Shown: positions 34,439 to 34,643 of the stretch, piece after piece
How positions within the stretch are numbered: position 1 is the first letter of the stretch
Layout of the letters: each line of letters begins with the position of its first letter
Source of the DNA: Planctomycetota bacterium
GTDB taxonomy: Bacteria > Planctomycetota > Planctomycetia > Pirellulales > Pirellulaceae
Assembly: GCA_027622275.1 (NCBI GenBank)
Contig: JAQBZB010000067.1
Span: 1 to 34,643, forward strand
Reading direction: 5' to 3'
DNA: 34,643 nucleotides
Position numbers and translations under genes: made by a program
Notes under the pieces: generated by a model
Told to the model about the DNA's origin: nothing
The model's input: only the letters and a program-made list of their open reading frames with translations
Databases searched by the model: none

Positions 34439-34643
34439 ATGAATCGGTCTCGCACTCACTCGGCAGGCCATGCGAGCAAGCCCACGCGAGTGACAGTGTT
34501 TGTAGGATTGGCCGTTGTTGCTGTCGGCTTGCTCGCGACTCTTTTGATCAATTCGTCGTCGAAACGACCCGGCATTGCGGATGCCCGGTCCGCGCTGGAG
34601 CGAGGCGACTTTACCGAGGCCTTTCGACTTAGCGAGCAGATTC
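34439..34643 (+). CDS. N-terminal part of a fourth TPR/CRTAC1-like protein (cut by window edge)
   Basis: The frame starts at an ATG at 34439 and is open to the right edge (68 residues). A basic, polar start is followed by a membrane helix (VFVGLAVVAVGLLATLL, about residues 20-36). Then comes ADARSALERGDFTEAFRLSE, which matches ADAESAFSHGNFVEALRVSE in the 998-residue protein. It is therefore very likely a paralog beginning with the same TPR region. It lies 75 bp after the 1181-residue gene on the same strand and may belong to its operon. Confidence 0.75.
   Translation, partial: MNRSRTHSAGHASKPTRVTVFVGLAVVAVGLLATLLINSSSKRPGIADARSALERGDFTEAFRLSEQI

Overview
The window looks like a chromosomal segment from a planctomycete, probably of the Pirellulales type. 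The evidence is a secreted protein with the LEPR-motif N-terminus and dockerin repeats, a DUF1501 protein, four CRTAC1/ASPIC-UnbV (FG-GAP-like) proteins, and moderately high GC with large intergenic palindromic repeats. I see no rRNA, tRNA, CRISPR array, prophage or intact transposase.

Layout. Bases 1-3040 hold the tail of an unknown gene, a class III-like PPK2 kinase and a dockerin/LEPR-motif protein (convergent), bracketed by two directly oriented copies of a MITE-like element; one copy has a perfect 5-bp target duplication. Then come a sugar-isomerase-like TIM barrel and a zinc-ribbon membrane protein. From 11045 down to 4844 runs a tight minus-strand series of cofactor and respiration genes: larB, nnrD, ribF, nrnA, a Rieske protein, and a b6-type cytochrome b fused to subunit IV and two haem-c domains. 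argG is divergent from it. Bases 12510-16020 are accessory: two secreted hypothetical proteins, a HEPN/DUF4145-like protein, and three 147-bp copies of a nested palindromic repeat, each just past a plus-strand stop codon. From 21265 down to 16021 is a minus-strand polyphosphate cluster (ROK kinase, ppx, ppk1, sixA). Next is a DUF433/DUF5615 toxin-antitoxin pair whose toxin gene is broken by a 14-bp tandem duplication, then DUF1501 and cupin genes.

The strongest regulatory find is upstream of the DAHP synthase gene at 24667. A promoter, a 24-codon leader peptide with nine aromatic residues in ten codons, and a perfect 13-bp stem-T6 terminator together form a textbook ribosome-mediated attenuator for aromatic amino-acid synthesis. 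I believe this is little described in planctomycetes.

The window ends in a cluster of four TPR and/or CRTAC1 proteins (25726 to the right edge). Two of these genes overlap by ATGA, and the first and last have related N-termini.
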